A stretch of 64,000 nt of DNA, from positions 1 to 64,000 of the forward strand of contig CAZKBP010000006.1 in NCBI GenBank assembly GCA_964551015.1, in the 5' to 3' direction. This stretch comes from CAZKBP01 sp964551015 (GTDB lineage: Bacteria; Bacteroidota; Bacteroidia; Cytophagales; Microscillaceae). Shown here one piece after another: positions 26,656-35,305 of the stretch. Within the stretch, counting starts at the first letter, position 1. Every line of letters begins with the position of its first letter. Made by a program: the position numbers and the translations under genes. The notes beneath the pieces are model-generated. The model searched no databases and was not told the DNA's origin. It saw only the letters and a list, made by a program, of their open reading frames with translations.

Positions 26656-26947
26656 AGCAATTAGCGAGAAATGAAACCATACAATAGAGGCTAGGTATGG
26701 TGTAAGATTTTGGCAAGAAAGCTCTTGATAGATGAGGTAAGAGTCCTTAGCCGTATGATTCTTACATCTTCCTAACACGTATTAGTTTTCTTATACGAGA
26801 GTAACTCAAAAAAATCTAAAAATTTCTTCACTTTTTTCGATTTTTATCACATCTCTTGAATTTAAGGAGTATCTGAACTAATGCAGGATTTACCCATATT
26901 CTCGCTAGTCATCTACAAATTTTTGTCTAATTTGGACGAGTACAGAT

Positions 26948-28420
26948 ATGGATATGCTTTACAAAATACTGGCTTTGGCACTGGGCTTACTGCTCTTGAT
27001 TTTGCACGAGCGTCTTTTATTGCGTCCTAGGATTCGTATTCATCTGCTTGCTTATGCCCTGATTCCTACGAAAACGCGTACACGCTGGCTTGATTTGGCT
27101 AACCCCCCCTCCTTAGCACGATCTACTCGTCCTTTTGTATTAGCATTATCTTTGGATGATTTTATTACTGAAAACGATCAAAGCGCTTTTTATCAAACCT
27201 TAAAAACACTTGCTTCTCGATATCCATTTACAGTTCAATGGCAAGCCAAACTCGGCTCGACAACATTTTCTAAACTCAATCAAGTGATATCTCAGTCCTT
27301 AGAGATGGAGATAGCCGTGGAGAGTATTCACCTGCTACCAAACGAAGAACCCTTGCCTCCTGAAGCCCTTCATTCTTTTTTAGTATCGTTCAAGAGTGCT
27401 TATCCTTACCTGAAAGTATCTGTAGATTTTCATCTGTGGTCGCCTGACCCACAAGAACTTGCTTGGAATAGCTTGGTTTCTGCTTCGGCTGGAAGAATGG
27501 ATGATTTGGTCGTGAATCTCAAGGCCGCGGAGGTGCAGGCGCTTTCTCAAGTACCTGACTATTTTATTAAAATTTACCAGCAAATGGCTTGGTTGCAGCA
27601 TTCAGCCCGATCTCAGCAACCATTACACTTGGATTTATCTAACCATACTCCAGCCCACTGGGTTGCGCTTCTGGGTGAGCAATTGGCCTATTTGTTGAGC
27701 TGGCAAGAGCCTAATATTCAAACATTTATCGCCTCGGACACTCCAGAGCAAAATACAGTGGCAGGAGCTTTGAGTACTATGTTAAGGGAGTTTTTGGCCG
27801 ACCAAGCCCACATCCAACCCGTGAAGATAGAAGGTGCGCCCGTGCTAGTTGACGAAAGAGGGAAAAAGTTTCCGGCACTCTTGGGCTGGGGTTGGCATCG
27901 AGATTGGGAGGTAAACTTATTGTTTCTAAATCTTAGTGACCGGGCACAGGTTTTAGAAATGCAGCATATGTTCGTGAAAAAATATGTTTACGAGCAGCTT
28001 TCTCTGCCCAAAAGTTATTGGCTTTATGAGGATATTCAATTTCAGGATTTACAGGTCAATATCCAAACTCGCACGGGCGATTTAAGCTTACCACCTTACT
28101 CTATTACTCGGCTCAGTGCTCAGGATCTTGTTCCTAGTGCGATTTATCATCCTCTTCCCGATGGAACTCATTGGCAGATTTCGCCTGAGATTGTTGATGC
28201 TTATTTAAAGATCAATTTTTATTTATCCAGAAAACAATCTGTTCTTCTAAAAATATTCGATAGTTCGGGGCGCAGACTGTACCACCTTCATCAGCCCAGA
28301 CAAAAAGCTGGACATTACGAAATACGCCTGAATACATCTCGCTTGGCGTCTGGACATTACCGAATTCTGCTAAAGATCAACTCACGATTTGGGGTCAAAT
28401 TTTTTTGGAAAGAGAGTTGA
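26948..28420 (+). CDS. Membrane-anchored glycosidase-like protein with T9SS-like C-terminal module
   Basis: A 490-residue protein. The N terminus has one hydrophobic helix (about 4-20), a signal anchor or uncleaved signal peptide. The middle (about 50-320) reads like a decayed TIM-barrel, with several strand-helix units but no clear catalytic acid pair. Residues 320-395 look like the beta-sandwich that follows the barrel in some glycosidases (LLFLNLSDRAQVLE and LPPYSITRLS). The last 80 residues (about 410-490) resemble a Bacteroidota C-terminal sorting/FlgD-like module: LLKIFDSSGRRLYHL, then RLASGHYRILLKI. I cannot name the enzyme family, and activity is doubtful. It is a single plus-strand gene with a glutamate dehydrogenase gene convergent on it. 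Confidence 0.55.
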   Translation: MDMLYKILALALGLLLLILHERLLLRPRIRIHLLAYALIPTKTRTRWLDLANPPSLARSTRPFVLALSLDDFITENDQSAFYQTLKTLASRYPFTVQWQAKLGSTTFSKLNQVISQSLEMEIAVESIHLLPNEEPLPPEALHSFLVSFKSAYPYLKVSVDFHLWSPDPQELAWNSLVSASAGRMDDLVVNLKAAEVQALSQVPDYFIKIYQQMAWLQHSARSQQPLHLDLSNHTPAHWVALLGEQLAYLLSWQEPNIQTFIASDTPEQNTVAGALSTMLREFLADQAHIQPVKIEGAPVLVDERGKKFPALLGWGWHRDWEVNLLFLNLSDRAQVLEMQHMFVKKYVYEQLSLPKSYWLYEDIQFQDLQVNIQTRTGDLSLPPYSITRLSAQDLVPSAIYHPLPDGTHWQISPEIVDAYLKINFYLSRKQSVLLKIFDSSGRRLYHLHQPRQKAGHYEIRLNTSRLASGHYRILLKINSRFGVKFFWKES

Positions 28421-28528
28421 AAGATAGGAAGATTAAAGATGACAGATTTGAGGATTCGCATTTGTGATTTCACGCGCTTGCGCCCAAAGCCTCCAAATCT
28501 CTAATCTCCGCACCTTTTCATGGGTAAT
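28421..28528. other. Short convergent gap with degenerate word repeats and weak hairpin
   Basis: The 108 bp between convergent genes hold AGATTTGAGG (28444-28453) and the near-complement CCTCCAAATCT (28490-28500), plus repeated GAAGATT/AGATT words. It may fold but has no T-run. It is probably decayed repeat sequence. Confidence 0.4.
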
Positions 28529-29863
28529 TTAAATAATCCCGTAGTCTAGCATGGCCTCGGCCACTTTGACGAAGCCTCCAATATTGGCTCCTTTTACGTA
28601 ATTCACGTGGTCTTTTTCTTCGCCGTAGCGGACACATTTCTCGTGAATTTTTTGCATAATGTCTTGCAGTTCTTGGTCTACGCGTTCACGCGTCCAAGTG
28701 AGGTGCATGGCATTTTGAGACATTTCTAAGCCAGAAATGGCTACGCCTCCTGCGTTGGCAGCTTTGCCGGGGCCGTACATAATTTTAGCTTCTTTGAAGA
28801 GATTAACGCCTTCGGCCACGGTGGGCATATTGGCTCCCTCGGATACCAGTTCGCAGCCATTATCTAGAAGTGCTTGGGCGTCTTCTTTCGAGATTTCGTT
28901 CTGAGTAGCGCAGGGGAAAGCCAAATCACAGGCTACGTGCCAAGGCTTTTTCTTTTCGTGGAATTCGCATTTGTTATCCTCCGCGTAGGTTTTCAAGCTA
29001 CCACGTTGGTTGTTTTTGAGGTCAATGATATGGGCTAGTTTTTCTTCATTCAATCCCTCGGGATCATGAATAAAGCCCGAACGATCAGAGAGCGTGATCA
29101 CTTTGGCACCCAGTTGGATCAATTTCTCGGCAGCGTATTGCGCCACATTACCCGAGCCGGAGATAATACAAGTTTTTCCTTCAACGTCGGCATTTTTTCT
29201 TTTGAGCATTTGTTGAGCAAAATACACTGCGCCATAGCCTGTGGCTTCAGTACGGATGGGGCTTCCGCCAATATCCAGACTTTTGCCCGTGAGTACGCCA
29301 CTCGAGAACTTATGATTGATCCGCTTGTATTGTCCAAATAAGTAACCAATTTCTCTGGCTCCCACGCCAATATCACCTGCGGGTACATCTACACTTTCGC
29401 CAATATGCTTGGAAAGCTCTATCATGAAAGATTGACAAAAACGCATGACTTCTGCATCTGATTTGCCCTTGGGGTTAAAATTAGAACCTCCCTTCGCTCC
29501 TCCGATGGGCAGGGTAGTGAGGCTATTTTTAAAAATCTGCTCGAAACCCAGAAATTTCAGGACACTCAAATTCACGGATTTATCAAAACGTAGCCCTCCT
29601 TTGTAAGGGCCGATGGTATTATTGAATTGTACTCGATACCCTTTTTCTACCCGTACGTTTTTACGATCGTCTTCCCAACATACTCGGAAAATGATGATCC
29701 GATCTGGTTCGGTCATTCTTTCCAAGATTTTGGCCTTTGCGTATTGAGGATGTTCATTGATAAAAGGGATGAGGTCTTCAGCTACTTCTCGCACAGCTTG
29801 ATGAAATTCCTTTTGCCCGGGGTTGCGCCGGATCAATCCATTCATGAATTTGCTTAATTCCAT
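28529..29863 (-). CDS. gdhA: NADP-type glutamate dehydrogenase
   Basis: Cytoplasmic enzyme of 444 residues that interconverts 2-oxoglutarate plus ammonia and glutamate. The length matches the hexameric NADP(H)-dependent class. The substrate-binding/catalytic region is intact (FEQIFKNSLTTLPIGGAKGG, then GKSDAEVMRFC), as are VDVPAGDIGVGAREIGY and the Rossmann motif GSGNVAQYAAEKL. The C terminus GANIGGFVKVAEAML is typical of the class. It is a single-gene unit. The 280-bp upstream gap is AT-rich near the gene and must hold its promoter. Confidence 0.95.
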   Translation of the reverse strand: MELSKFMNGLIRRNPGQKEFHQAVREVAEDLIPFINEHPQYAKAKILERMTEPDRIIIFRVCWEDDRKNVRVEKGYRVQFNNTIGPYKGGLRFDKSVNLSVLKFLGFEQIFKNSLTTLPIGGAKGGSNFNPKGKSDAEVMRFCQSFMIELSKHIGESVDVPAGDIGVGAREIGYLFGQYKRINHKFSSGVLTGKSLDIGGSPIRTEATGYGAVYFAQQMLKRKNADVEGKTCIISGSGNVAQYAAEKLIQLGAKVITLSDRSGFIHDPEGLNEEKLAHIIDLKNNQRGSLKTYAEDNKCEFHEKKKPWHVACDLAFPCATQNEISKEDAQALLDNGCELVSEGANMPTVAEGVNLFKEAKIMYGPGKAANAGGVAISGLEMSQNAMHLTWTRERVDQELQDIMQKIHEKCVRYGEEKDHVNYVKGANIGGFVKVAEAMLDYGII

Positions 29864-30144
29864 AAGTTTAAAAAATTCAAATATTTATATTAAAAAATAA
29901 AATTATTTAATTTTTTCCTCAAAACGTGATTTTCCCATAAATTTTCACCTAAACTTTCAAAAAACAAGTCATTTGTACGACAACTACCCCTCCCAGAAAG
30001 TTGTGTAACTCGTAGCACTTTCAGCACTCGGTGTTCAGCTTTGCAAAGCCGGAGGTTGCCTGCTTTTTCGTTTCAAACGAATTCATCAAGGCCGCCACTG
30101 AGAAAGGAGCTGTCTAAGCAAGCTAGCTACTGGCTGCCAGAGTC

Positions 30145-31206
30145 TCATCCCTCCTCCTCTTCCTCTACGCTCGTACTGATCTGGCAATGTTGCTCAATCA
30201 ATTGCTTGGCTTGGGGATGACCAAGTTGATCTGCTTTTTCCCAGTCTTCGCAAGCTTTGGCAATTTCGTCCATCGCGTAGTGCAGCTTCGCTCTTTCAAA
30301 ATAGGCGGGGGCGTAGGTAGGGTTCAGTTGGATGACGTGCGTAAAGTCTTCCAAAGCTTCTTCATATTTTTCTAATTCAATTTTTAGCCTCCCTCGGAAA
30401 AAATAGACACTGACAAAGTCTGCCTTGAGGGCAAGTGCTTGGTTGTAGCTGACCAGTGCTTCTTCTGCTCGGTTGAGAATAGCCAACACAATTCCCGATT
30501 CAGCGTAAGCCCTGACATAATCAGGCTTGAGTTGGATGGCCTGTTGATAATCTGCTAGGGCGGCGGTGTAGTCTTGCAGTTTGCCCCGAGCACGCCCTCG
30601 ATTATAATAAAGAAAAGCGTGTCGCTGGGGCGCCAGATCAATCGCCTGGCCGAAGGCTTCTTCGGCTGCTTTGAAATTTTCTGCTCGGAATTGCTGATTA
30701 CCCGTATCAACACAAGCCTTAATTTTTTCTTGTGTAGCTGTTTGCTGATTTTGTGCTTGCAACTGCGCCTCTATCTGCTTGGCTTTCTGACGAAGGTAAT
30801 TCAGTTCTTCGGCTTTGGCCCAATCTTCTCGAGCGGCTCTTTTATCGCCAAGTTCATAGAGAACTTGTGCTCTTAGGCTTAGTGCTACGGATGACTCGGG
30901 TTGTAATTCCAGAGCACGGTTGAGGTCTTGCCGAGCCGCCTCCAAGTTTTTCATTTTCAAATAAACCCTTGTTCTTTGCAGATAAGCAGGCGCAGATGGC
31001 TCTTTGAGTTGGAGGGATTGTTCTAAACTAGCCAGGGCCTCGGTGTAGCGTGCCAAGTGAAACTGAGCAGTGCCCAATGCTAGATACGCTTCCGCGTTTT
31101 CGGGGGCGGAGCTGATCACTTGCTCAAAAGCTGAAAGGGCAGTCGTGTAGTCTTTATTCGTTAGGGCTTGTTGACCTGCCTGAAAATGGGACAACTCTTT
31201 TGACAT
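30145..31206 (-). CDS. TPR-repeat protein
   Basis: A 353-residue protein made almost wholly of tetratricopeptide repeats, about eight units of 34 residues. Examples are AYLALGTAQFHLARYTEAL, AFLYYNRGRARGKLQDYTAA and PAYFERAKLHYAMDEIAKA. A break near 140-170 (Gln-rich, KQIEAQLQAQNQQTAT) splits the array into two blocks. There is no signal peptide or membrane segment, so it is a cytoplasmic protein-interaction scaffold with unknown partners. The acidic end reads SVEEEEEG. Its start is only 14 bp from the N gap and repeat array, so its promoter must lie in or beyond the unresolved repeat. Confidence 0.85.
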   Translation of the reverse strand: MSKELSHFQAGQQALTNKDYTTALSAFEQVISSAPENAEAYLALGTAQFHLARYTEALASLEQSLQLKEPSAPAYLQRTRVYLKMKNLEAARQDLNRALELQPESSVALSLRAQVLYELGDKRAAREDWAKAEELNYLRQKAKQIEAQLQAQNQQTATQEKIKACVDTGNQQFRAENFKAAEEAFGQAIDLAPQRHAFLYYNRGRARGKLQDYTAALADYQQAIQLKPDYVRAYAESGIVLAILNRAEEALVSYNQALALKADFVSVYFFRGRLKIELEKYEEALEDFTHVIQLNPTYAPAYFERAKLHYAMDEIAKACEDWEKADQLGHPQAKQLIEQHCQISTSVEEEEEG

Positions 31207-31220
31207 AGATTTGCAAATTG

Positions 31221-31383
31221 NNNNNNNNNNNNNNNNNNNNNNNNNNNNNNNNNNNNNNNNNNNNNNNNNNNNNNNNNNNNNNNNNNNNNNNNNNNNNNNN
31301 NNNNNNNNNNNNNNNNNNNNTTGAATTGTTGAATTGTTGAATTGTTGAATTGTTGAATTGTTGAATTGTTGAATTGTTGAATT
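31221..31383. repeat. TTGAATTG tandem repeat spanning an assembly gap
   Basis: Positions 31221-31320 are 100 Ns. From 31321 to 31376 there are seven perfect TTGAATTG octamers, followed by a partial one to 31383. The bases just left of the gap end AAATTG, which fits the same array. The gap is therefore a collapsed repeat of unknown true length. Reading it as protein gives only NNSTIQQF-type repeats, which is not a gene. It lies between the divergent TPR and menC genes, where both promoters should be. Confidence 0.9.
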
Positions 31384-31447
31384 TTACGATTAAAAAAACA
31401 ATTTAGCAATACAGCCATATAAGCATTATAAATAAACACCTGATACT

Positions 31448-32527
31448 ATGACCTTACAGCTTTCTTACACAAAACATCAGCTACAATTTCGTTTTGAAGC
31501 GGGTACCTCACGAGGCATACTCAAAGCGCGAGATACGTACTTCATCAAAGTAAGCCATCGTGGTAAGCCTGATCTCTACGGTCTGGGAGAAGCCTCTCCT
31601 TTGCAAGGATTGAGCGTAGATGACCTTCCGGACTTTGAAAGCAGGTTGCAAGCGGTGTGTCAGCAGATAGAAGGTCAGTCTTGGGAAGAGGATCTTGATG
31701 TCATGCTGCATCGTTTAGAGGAATGGGTTTCACCAGCTTTGCCTGCCTTGCGCTTTGGTTTAGAGACCGCTTTCCGTGATTTATATTATGGGGGGAAACG
31801 GCAAATTTTTGACACGCCTTTCTATAAAGGTAAGCAAAACATCAAGATTAATGGTTTGATTTGGATGGGAAATCTCGATTTTATGCAATCGCAGATTGAG
31901 CAGAAATTGGAAGCGGGTTTTTCTTGTATCAAAATGAAGATAGGAGCCATTGATTTCGAGCAAGAATATCAACTCTTGGCTGATATCCGAAAGCGTTTTC
32001 CTGCTGATCAAATCACGCTACGAGTAGATGCCAACGGTGCTTTCTCACCCGCGGAAGCACCGGACAAACTAGCTAAATTGGCCAAACTCGAGCTACATTC
32101 TATTGAGCAGCCCATTGCCCCTCAACAGGAGAAAGCCATGGCTCAACTCTGCGCCCAAACGCCTTTACCGATTGCCTTAGATGAGGAATTGATTGGTATT
32201 CAGGCGTATGACCAAAAGAAAACTTTGCTAGAGCAAATCAAACCTCAGTATATTATCTTAAAACCAACGCTATTGGGAGGTTTAAAAGCTACACAAGAAT
32301 GGATTAGTCTGGCCGGCTCGCTCCATATTGGCTGGTGGGTCACTTCTGCTCTGGAGTCTAACGTAGGTTTGAATGCCATCTGTCAATTGACCAGTAGTTA
32401 TCATCCTTCCCTTCCTCAGGGCTTGGGTACAGGCGGTTTATATCATAATAATATTCCTTCGCCATTGGAGCTAAAAGGCGAATATATTCACTATCAGCCC
32501 GAAAAAAGCTGGGATATTCATTTCTAA
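31448..32527 (+). CDS. menC: o-Succinylbenzoate synthase (enolase superfamily)
   Basis: A 359-residue enzyme that dehydrates SHCHC to o-succinylbenzoate in menaquinone synthesis. Enolase-superfamily residues are present: KMKIG with the first catalytic Lys (about 162), DANG and SIEQP and ALDEE giving the three metal ligands, and ILKPTLLGG with the second Lys (about 275). The C-terminal block SALESNVGLNAICQLTS and LPQGLGTGGLY is typical of Bacteroidota MenC rather than dipeptide epimerases. Genes for a hotdog thioesterase and isochorismate synthase lie within 5 kb on the same strand and support the pathway assignment. Confidence 0.88.
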   Translation: MTLQLSYTKHQLQFRFEAGTSRGILKARDTYFIKVSHRGKPDLYGLGEASPLQGLSVDDLPDFESRLQAVCQQIEGQSWEEDLDVMLHRLEEWVSPALPALRFGLETAFRDLYYGGKRQIFDTPFYKGKQNIKINGLIWMGNLDFMQSQIEQKLEAGFSCIKMKIGAIDFEQEYQLLADIRKRFPADQITLRVDANGAFSPAEAPDKLAKLAKLELHSIEQPIAPQQEKAMAQLCAQTPLPIALDEELIGIQAYDQKKTLLEQIKPQYIILKPTLLGGLKATQEWISLAGSLHIGWWVTSALESNVGLNAICQLTSSYHPSLPQGLGTGGLYHNNIPSPLELKGEYIHYQPEKSWDIHF

Positions 32528-32581
32528 AATTAGATTTTTCTTATATTGTGGGGCATTTTTCAAAAACAAATATTCAAAAAT

Positions 32582-33625
32582 ATGAGCGAACAAAAACTCA
32601 CCAGAATTCTCTCCATTGACGGAGGTGGCATTCGAGGCATTATTCCAGGACAAATTTTAGTCGCCTTGGAGAAGATGCTTCAAGAAAAAACAGGTAATCC
32701 GAATGCCAGAATTGGAGAATACTTTGATCTGATCGCGGGCACAAGTACCGGAGGAATTTTAGCCTGTCTTTATCTTTGCCCTGACTCTCAAGACCCAAAG
32801 CGCCCCCGTTTCTCAGCCGAAGAAGCTGTGGGCTTGTACATGCAATATGGTGGTGAAATTTTTGACGCGTCCCTTTTCCAAAAAATGAAAAGTATGGCAG
32901 GGGTAAGCGATGAAAAATATTCAGAAAAAGCACTAGAAAATATCCTCACTACTTACTTTGGAGATACGGAGCTCAAAGACCTCATCAAGCCCTGTCTGAT
33001 TAGTGCTTACGATGTACACGATAGTAAAGCGGTCTTTTTTACCCAACAGGATGCTCGCAAAGAAGAAGGGCGTAATTTTTACGTGAGAGACGTGGCGCGG
33101 GCTACTTCGGCAGCTCCTACCTACTTTGAAGCGGCACAAGTGATTTCTAAATCTGGGGTTTCTTATCCATTAATTGATGGAGGCGTTTTTGCTAATAATC
33201 CGGCTCTCTGCGCTTATGCCGAAGCCAGACACTGGGACCTGGGAGGTAACAAGATACACCCCAAGACCGAAGAAATGATGATCCTCTCTATTGGTAACGG
33301 AGGCTCCATGAAAATGCGCTATGAATACGAGAAGGTAAAGGATTGGGGTATTGTGGAGTGGATACAGCCTTTGATCAGTATCATGATGTCTGGGGTAGAC
33401 CAGACGGTGGACTTTCAGCTTAGACAAATATTTCAATCTGCGGAGGCGAATAAGCAGTACATTCGCATCACTCCCGAACTTAATAATGCCAACGCACTAA
33501 TGGATGATGCCAGTGAAGAAAATCTAGCGGCACTCAAAGAGGCTGGAACAAAGGCCAGCGAACAAGGCCGCATCCGTAGGCTACTAGAGCGAGCCGCTGA
33601 TTTAATCATTGAGAATCATCACTAG
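32582..33625 (+). CDS. Patatin-like phospholipase
   Basis: From the ATG at 32582 the protein has 347 residues. All patatin motifs are present: the oxyanion hole DGGGIRG (about 12-18), the nucleophile elbow GTSTGG (about 53-58, Ser in the middle) and the catalytic Asp in IDGGVFANNP (about 200). The family hydrolyses acyl groups of phospholipids. Such proteins serve in lipid turnover or, when paired with a nucleotide cyclase, in CBASS immunity, but no cyclase, E1/E2 or sensor gene lies near. It lacks a signal peptide and so is probably cytoplasmic or peripheral. It follows menC by 54 bp and ends 3 bp from the convergent phosphatase gene. Confidence 0.88.
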   Translation: MSEQKLTRILSIDGGGIRGIIPGQILVALEKMLQEKTGNPNARIGEYFDLIAGTSTGGILACLYLCPDSQDPKRPRFSAEEAVGLYMQYGGEIFDASLFQKMKSMAGVSDEKYSEKALENILTTYFGDTELKDLIKPCLISAYDVHDSKAVFFTQQDARKEEGRNFYVRDVARATSAAPTYFEAAQVISKSGVSYPLIDGGVFANNPALCAYAEARHWDLGGNKIHPKTEEMMILSIGNGGSMKMRYEYEKVKDWGIVEWIQPLISIMMSGVDQTVDFQLRQIFQSAEANKQYIRITPELNNANALMDDASEENLAALKEAGTKASEQGRIRRLLERAADLIIENHH

Positions 33626-33628
33626 GCA

Positions 33629-34255
33629 CTAATCAAAGGTATCCGGTTGCTTTAAATGTTCGGTATCACAAAAGGCATCGATCGTAAAGAGAGAGCCCGT
33701 GTAAGTGAGTTTGTAAAGACAGAGATTCTCGTGCTCGAACCAATCCATCTCCGCGATGGGGTAATGAAGCATCAGGCAGAGAAATATGCGCATGGCTCGC
33801 CCGTGCATGCAAATGAGAATATTTTTTTCCTCGGGGCGAGAAAGGATCAAATCTAGTACCGGTTTTTGCCTGTCTTGCACCGTCTGGGGGCTTTCTCCTC
33901 CTTTAATGGGGATATGCACGGAACCTTGGCGCCATTGCTCGAGTAATTGATGATAATACACATCCCCTTCTGGCGTGATTCTCTGTCCTTCTTTGTGTCC
34001 CCAATTGATTTCATTGAGCCCCGCGTGTGGTTCGTGTGGGATGCCCAAATCTAGAAAAGCTTGCACAGATTGGATGCTTCTCTTGAGGCAAGAGGTATAA
34101 ATTTTATCAAAAGGTACTGTTTTGTAATATCGGAAAAAAGCTTGGGCTTGGCTTTTTCCAAGATCGTTGAGGTCGGAATCTACACCACTTCCCTGAACGA
34201 TTTTCTGCTTATTGTATTCTGTTTGCCCGTGCCGGATTAAATAAATTTTTTTCAC
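33629..34255 (-). CDS. Histidine phosphatase (phosphoglycerate-mutase-like) family protein
   Basis: The signature LIRHGQTEYN carries the phospho-accepting His. The protein would be 208 residues if it starts at the GTG at 34255, giving the usual MKKIYLIRHG opening. An ATG at 34309 would add 18 residues. Other family features are the Arg in SCLKRSIQSV, the Glu in LNEINWG and the second His in ILICMHGRAMR. The branch includes cofactor-dependent mutases, alpha-ribazole phosphatases and general phosphatases, and the substrate cannot be told. It is convergent with the patatin gene. Confidence 0.85.
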   Translation of the reverse strand: MKKIYLIRHGQTEYNKQKIVQGSGVDSDLNDLGKSQAQAFFRYYKTVPFDKIYTSCLKRSIQSVQAFLDLGIPHEPHAGLNEINWGHKEGQRITPEGDVYYHQLLEQWRQGSVHIPIKGGESPQTVQDRQKPVLDLILSRPEEKNILICMHGRAMRIFLCLMLHYPIAEMDWFEHENLCLYKLTYTGSLFTIDAFCDTEHLKQPDTFD

Positions 34256-34490
34256 TTTGGTTAATAGCAAGTTATGTAATCTAAACGCTCTGTTTATGAT
34301 TGAAAGCAAGCGTTTAGAGGTGATGTTTTTAATAAAATAATCTTAAAATCTATGAGCACACCCGATCCAGTGCTTATCTTGGAGCGTGGCAATAAATTTG
34401 GTGGGTTTGGGTTTTAGACATTTGTTTGTCTTTGGCTTCCTCCTTATATTTAAACGTTTGAAAACACTAAAACATTCAGTTGCATACACT

Positions 34491-34907
34491 ATGATTAAGG
34501 AAGGAATTACCGTAGAGATGCTCAACCAAAACTCGCTCGGCTCTATGGCCAAGCACATTGGGATAGAATTTACCGAAGTTGGTCAAGACTATGTTTGTGC
34601 CAAAATGCCCGTAGATGATCGTACCAAACAACCCTATGGTATCTTACACGGGGGAGCCTCAGTCACACTGGCCGAAACACTAGGAAGCGTAGGAGCGGCC
34701 TTCTCAGTAGATATGTCCAAATACAGGGTAGTAGGTCTGGATATCAATTCTAATCATATCCGACAGGCCACAGAGGGATACGTACACGGGCGGGCAGAGC
34801 CATTACATATTGGAAGATCAACCCACGTTTGGCAAATCAAAATCACCAATGACGCTGGAAAATTGGTGAATGTAAGCCGTCTGACTATGTCCGTCATTGC
34901 TTTGTAG
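34491..34907 (+). CDS. Hotdog-fold thioesterase (PaaI/MenI-like)
   Basis: With the ATG at 34491 the protein is 138 residues, the normal length. An upstream ATG at 34386 adds 35 hydrophobic residues that look spurious. The active-site block PYGILHGGASVTLAETLGS (about 45-63) matches the PaaI/YdiI family with the catalytic Glu in the LAE motif. The family hydrolyses acyl-CoA or aryl-CoA thioesters. YdiI/MenI-type members release 1,4-dihydroxy-2-naphthoate from its CoA ester in menaquinone synthesis. Position between menC and menF supports that role here, but it is an inference from context. Confidence 0.8.
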   Translation: MIKEGITVEMLNQNSLGSMAKHIGIEFTEVGQDYVCAKMPVDDRTKQPYGILHGGASVTLAETLGSVGAAFSVDMSKYRVVGLDINSNHIRQATEGYVHGRAEPLHIGRSTHVWQIKITNDAGKLVNVSRLTMSVIAL

Positions 34908-35305
34908 AGTAACTTGGGGTAATTTGTATTCAGCCTCAGCTATCCGTTTTCCGATCATACGCCCCCGTGTAGGCTCCTGATGAATCTTCTTTCTTGGAGC
35001 TTGTTTAAAAATTATCTTCGGGCTGCAAAAGTCCACTTTTGGAACCTGATTTCATAAAGTTCTCGGGAATAATACCGTCCCACGGGCTGGCCCAATGTCC
35101 ACTGGACATTGACCTGCCTTCAAAATTTTATATGATCAAAACCCGAAATTGAACTTTTTCGCTCTCAAACCTAAAATTTAAACAAGAACTTAGCATGTAC
35201 TTATTTTAATTTTTTTGCTTAAAGAAATTTTTTGAGTAAAATAAGCGTTATCAGTAAAGACTTTCAAAATATTCTAAAATTTCAGATAATTAAACATCTA
35301 TTTAG
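34908..35305. other. AT-rich gap before menF with a perfect short hairpin
   Basis: About 400 bp without a gene. An exact 8-bp inverted repeat with a 3-nt loop (CAATGTCC-ACT-GGACATTG) lies at 35093-35111. It is not followed by a T-run. The right 150 bp are very AT-rich and should carry the menF promoter; I could not fix a convincing -33/-7 pair. Confidence 0.5.

Noticed and set aside
31161..31439. Frame running through the N gap
   Set aside because: It consists of undetermined residues and the translated TTGAATTG repeat.
32582..33625. Patatin as a CBASS effector
   Set aside because: No CD-NTase, E1/E2, JAB or sensor gene lies within several kb; motifs alone fit a general phospholipase.
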